This document shows, one piece after another, positions 6,201 to 6,865 of a stretch of 6,865 nt of DNA (position 1 is the stretch's first letter; each line of letters opens with the position of its first letter). The stretch comes from an uncultured Clostridia bacterium (GTDB lineage Bacteria > Bacillota > Clostridia > Oscillospirales > Acutalibacteraceae), in NCBI GenBank assembly GCA_946405565.1, contig CAMJHU010000106.1:1-6865 (forward strand), given 5' to 3'. The position numbers and the translations under genes are program-made. Below the pieces are notes generated by a model, which saw only the letters and a list, made by a program, of their open reading frames with translations, made no database searches and was not told the DNA's origin.

Positions 6201-6708
6201 CCACCATCTCACACCGCTGGTAGCCCGCTGCTGCGAGGGCATTCACGCAAGTCTGCGGGGAAAGTTCGGCGCCTGCCGACAGCGTAATCATGCGTTCCCG
6301 GAGCTGTTCGGGCGGAATGGTCAACTGCGCGGCGCCATCGGCACAGACCACTGCCACATCAAAGTCTTCCTTGACCATCCGGCTGAGGGCTTCAATGCGG
6401 CTGTGTTCGTACTCGTGGGAACGCCCTTCCAGCGGGCGGAGTTCGATGTCCCGCGCCGGACAGAAGCAGGCGCGCAGTCCCATTTTTTCCAGATCTTCGC
6501 AGGTACGCACGGCTTCCGCCTCGTCGGCGGCAAGATAAAGCAGCTTACGCTCCAGCGAACGGCAGAGCGCCGCCGCAAACTGATTCTTGTGAATGCTGGC
6601 AAGTCCCGTCACGGCGGCGGGCAGACGGTGTTTCCGGATATGATTGACCAGCGTCCGGTATTCTTCCAGCCCGTCAAGCAGGGCAGGGATAAAATCAAGT
6701 GTTTCCAA
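3223..6708 (-). CDS. mfd: Transcription-repair coupling factor Mfd
   Basis: Mfd is a DNA translocase that pushes stalled RNA polymerase off template lesions and recruits UvrA for nucleotide excision repair. From the TTG start it has 1161 residues, a normal length. In order: a UvrB-like N-terminal module (about 1-330, with RGGILDFFPPDA near 178); the RNA-polymerase-interacting CarD-like domain (about 490-555, HPGDYVVHSSYGIG and LYVPITQLD); the two helicase lobes with Walker A GDVGFGKTE (645-653), DEEQ (746-749), SAT (772-774), TGVDIP near 890 and QIRGRVGR (915-922); and the C-terminal TRCF domain from about 1000. All key motifs are intact. I prefer the TTG at 6708 because AAGAGG lies seven bases upstream and overlaps the lysozyme stop; the N terminus then fits the family. 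The ATG at 6729 would add seven residues and overlap the lysozyme gene without a visible binding site. It is probably cotranscribed with the lysozyme gene. Confidence 0.97.
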   Translation of the reverse strand: METLDFIPALLDGLEEYRTLVNHIRKHRLPAAVTGLASIHKNQFAAALCRSLERKLLYLAADEAEAVRTCEDLEKMGLRACFCPARDIELRPLEGRSHEYEHSRIEALSRMVKEDFDVAVVCADGAAQLTIPPEQLRERMITLSAGAELSPQTCVNALAAAGYQRCEMVEGAGQFSLRGGILDFFPPDAAHPIRAEFWGDTVDTIRSFDIDTQRSLEPVETVGLLPAAELVVSDKAALAARLRSLASKLRGKASQTAQQRLLKEADDWEAGVFQGVTDRYLPLLCDRPATIFDYLPQGALIVVSEHVAVQERLKNSEALLTEEIKSLMESGILCKGLDTFTLSYGDFMAKLSHALYLETFTRGGYAFDLQVLVNINARQHPVWNGKGSDLIEELKAMLDGGTSVILLGGTPRSCEGLYTDIQKAGLPVTQNNAPQLPLFRGVTVAEGGLSGGFEYLSVGLAVLSWGRYSHPAAETPKGKRAKNALDLQNLNELHPGDYVVHSSYGIGTFGGIEKIRSDGVTKDFIRINYAKSDVLYVPITQLDMVSKYIGGREDGTVKVNRLGTDEWARQKRRVQKHVADIADKLVKIYAERMQAEGYAFDADTEWQREFEDRFAYPETFDQLKAVEEIKHDMERATPMDRLLCGDVGFGKTEVALRAAFKCMIEGRQCAILVPTTILAWQHFQTAASRFDAYPFRIEILSRFRTPKQQTEILRRLKRGDIDLIIGTHKLIQKNVEFRDLGLAVIDEEQRFGVAQKERFKERYPAVDILTLSATPIPRTLNMAMSGLRDISSLNEPPQDRHPVQTYIIDHDDGMIAEAIHRELRRGGQVFYLHNRVEDIDLVAARVAKMAPEARVVVGHGQMAEEALSEVWRKLLDHEADILVCTTIIETGVDIPNCNTLIIENACNFGLAQLHQIRGRVGRSSRRAYAYLTVPPFKSLTETASKRLEAIREFTEFGSGMKIAMRDLQIRGAGNLLGSDQSGQVESVGYDMYMKLLGAAVRKVKGEAPLAQDIECLVDIRIEAHIPESYIQSSQLRLEVYRLIASVRSEEDASAAVDELIDRFGEPPKSVMGLITVSQLRSRAAAAGIKEIRQGEGRYLLYCERVDFDVLSRLSVKLPKRVTVVDKTPPYYAVKINPDLSPDGNLREILDALKEDKTQGDN

Positions 6709-6715
6709 TATGATA

Positions 6716-6721
6716 CCTCTT
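6716..6721 (-). promoter_or_regulatory. Ribosome binding site of mfd overlapping the lysozyme stop
   Basis: On the - strand AAGAGG shares its first two bases with the TAA stop of the upstream lysozyme gene (TAAGAGG) and lies seven bases before an in-frame TTG. This favours the TTG start and points to translational coupling of the two genes. Confidence 0.65.
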
Positions 6722-6865
6722 AACTGCATCTGACGTTCATGTCGATAAATTGTTCCTTGCCGTCATAACCGTCGAGCTTCATTTTGTCAGTATACTGCCA
6801 GATGTTCCAGTGCTCCAGGTTGGTCTGGGTTACGACGTTGCGGATCCAGATGTCATAATCCGGAA
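6720..6865 (-). CDS. Glycoside hydrolase family 25 lysozyme, 3' end (partial)
   Basis: The last 47 residues of a protein whose start lies beyond the window edge. The tail contains PDYDIWIRNV, then WNIWQYTDKMKLDGYDG, then FIDMNV. This matches the C-terminal strand pattern of GH25 muramidases, in which a WQY(T/S) segment is followed by a glycine-containing turn and an (I/V)D(M/L)N motif near the end of the barrel. Such enzymes cleave the N-acetylmuramic acid to N-acetylglucosamine bond of peptidoglycan and are usually secreted or phage-borne. Signal sequence, catalytic acids and extra domains are outside the window, so localisation and activity cannot be judged. The gene stops 11 bases before the preferred mfd start. 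The family call is from motif recognition on a short tail. Confidence 0.75.
   Translation of the reverse strand, partial: PDYDIWIRNVVTQTNLEHWNIWQYTDKMKLDGYDGKEQFIDMNVRCS

Noticed and set aside
5650..6723. A 357-codon open frame on the + strand opposite the 5' part of mfd
   Set aside because: It is a shadow of the conserved UvrB-like module with no ribosome binding site or recognisable domain.

Overview
The window looks like ordinary chromosome of a Clostridia-type Firmicute, plausibly in the Oscillospiraceae/Ruminococcaceae. The clues are a moderately high GC content, strong AGGAGG-type ribosome binding sites with GTG and TTG starts, a DUF2185 gene, a GH25 lysozyme and a stand-alone acyl carrier protein gene. 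The taxonomic call is an inference from gene style, not from a marker gene.

Layout, left to right: (1) the 3' end of a DUF2185/Imm33-like gene on the + strand; (2) a hairpin terminator shared with the convergent acpP gene (- strand, GTG start); (3) a roughly 300-base divergent intergenic region with a good sigma-A-type promoter for acpP and a hairpin-rich leader for aroE; (4) aroE (shikimate dehydrogenase) on the + strand; (5) a 209-base non-coding stretch holding three closely spaced GC-rich inverted repeats and an imperfect 31-33 base direct repeat; (6) aroK (shikimate kinase, TTG start); (7) a 204-residue protein that I do not recognise; (8) a long-stemmed bidirectional terminator; (9) mfd (transcription-repair coupling factor) on the - strand; (10) the 3' end of a GH25 lysozyme gene lying just upstream of mfd on the same strand.

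How the genes fit together: aroE and aroK encode consecutive steps of the shikimate pathway (dehydroshikimate to shikimate to shikimate 3-phosphate) and probably form a transcription unit with the unknown gene. acpP carries acyl chains for type II fatty-acid synthesis. mfd couples stalled transcription to nucleotide excision repair and is probably cotranscribed with the lysozyme gene, because its best ribosome binding site overlaps the lysozyme stop codon.

I see no tRNA, rRNA, CRISPR array, transposase or defence island. No convincing new biological system is visible. The points most worth a second look are the unrecognised protein after aroK, the unusual cofactor-binding sequence of AroE, the mutually exclusive hairpins in the aroE leader, and the repeat cluster between aroE and aroK.
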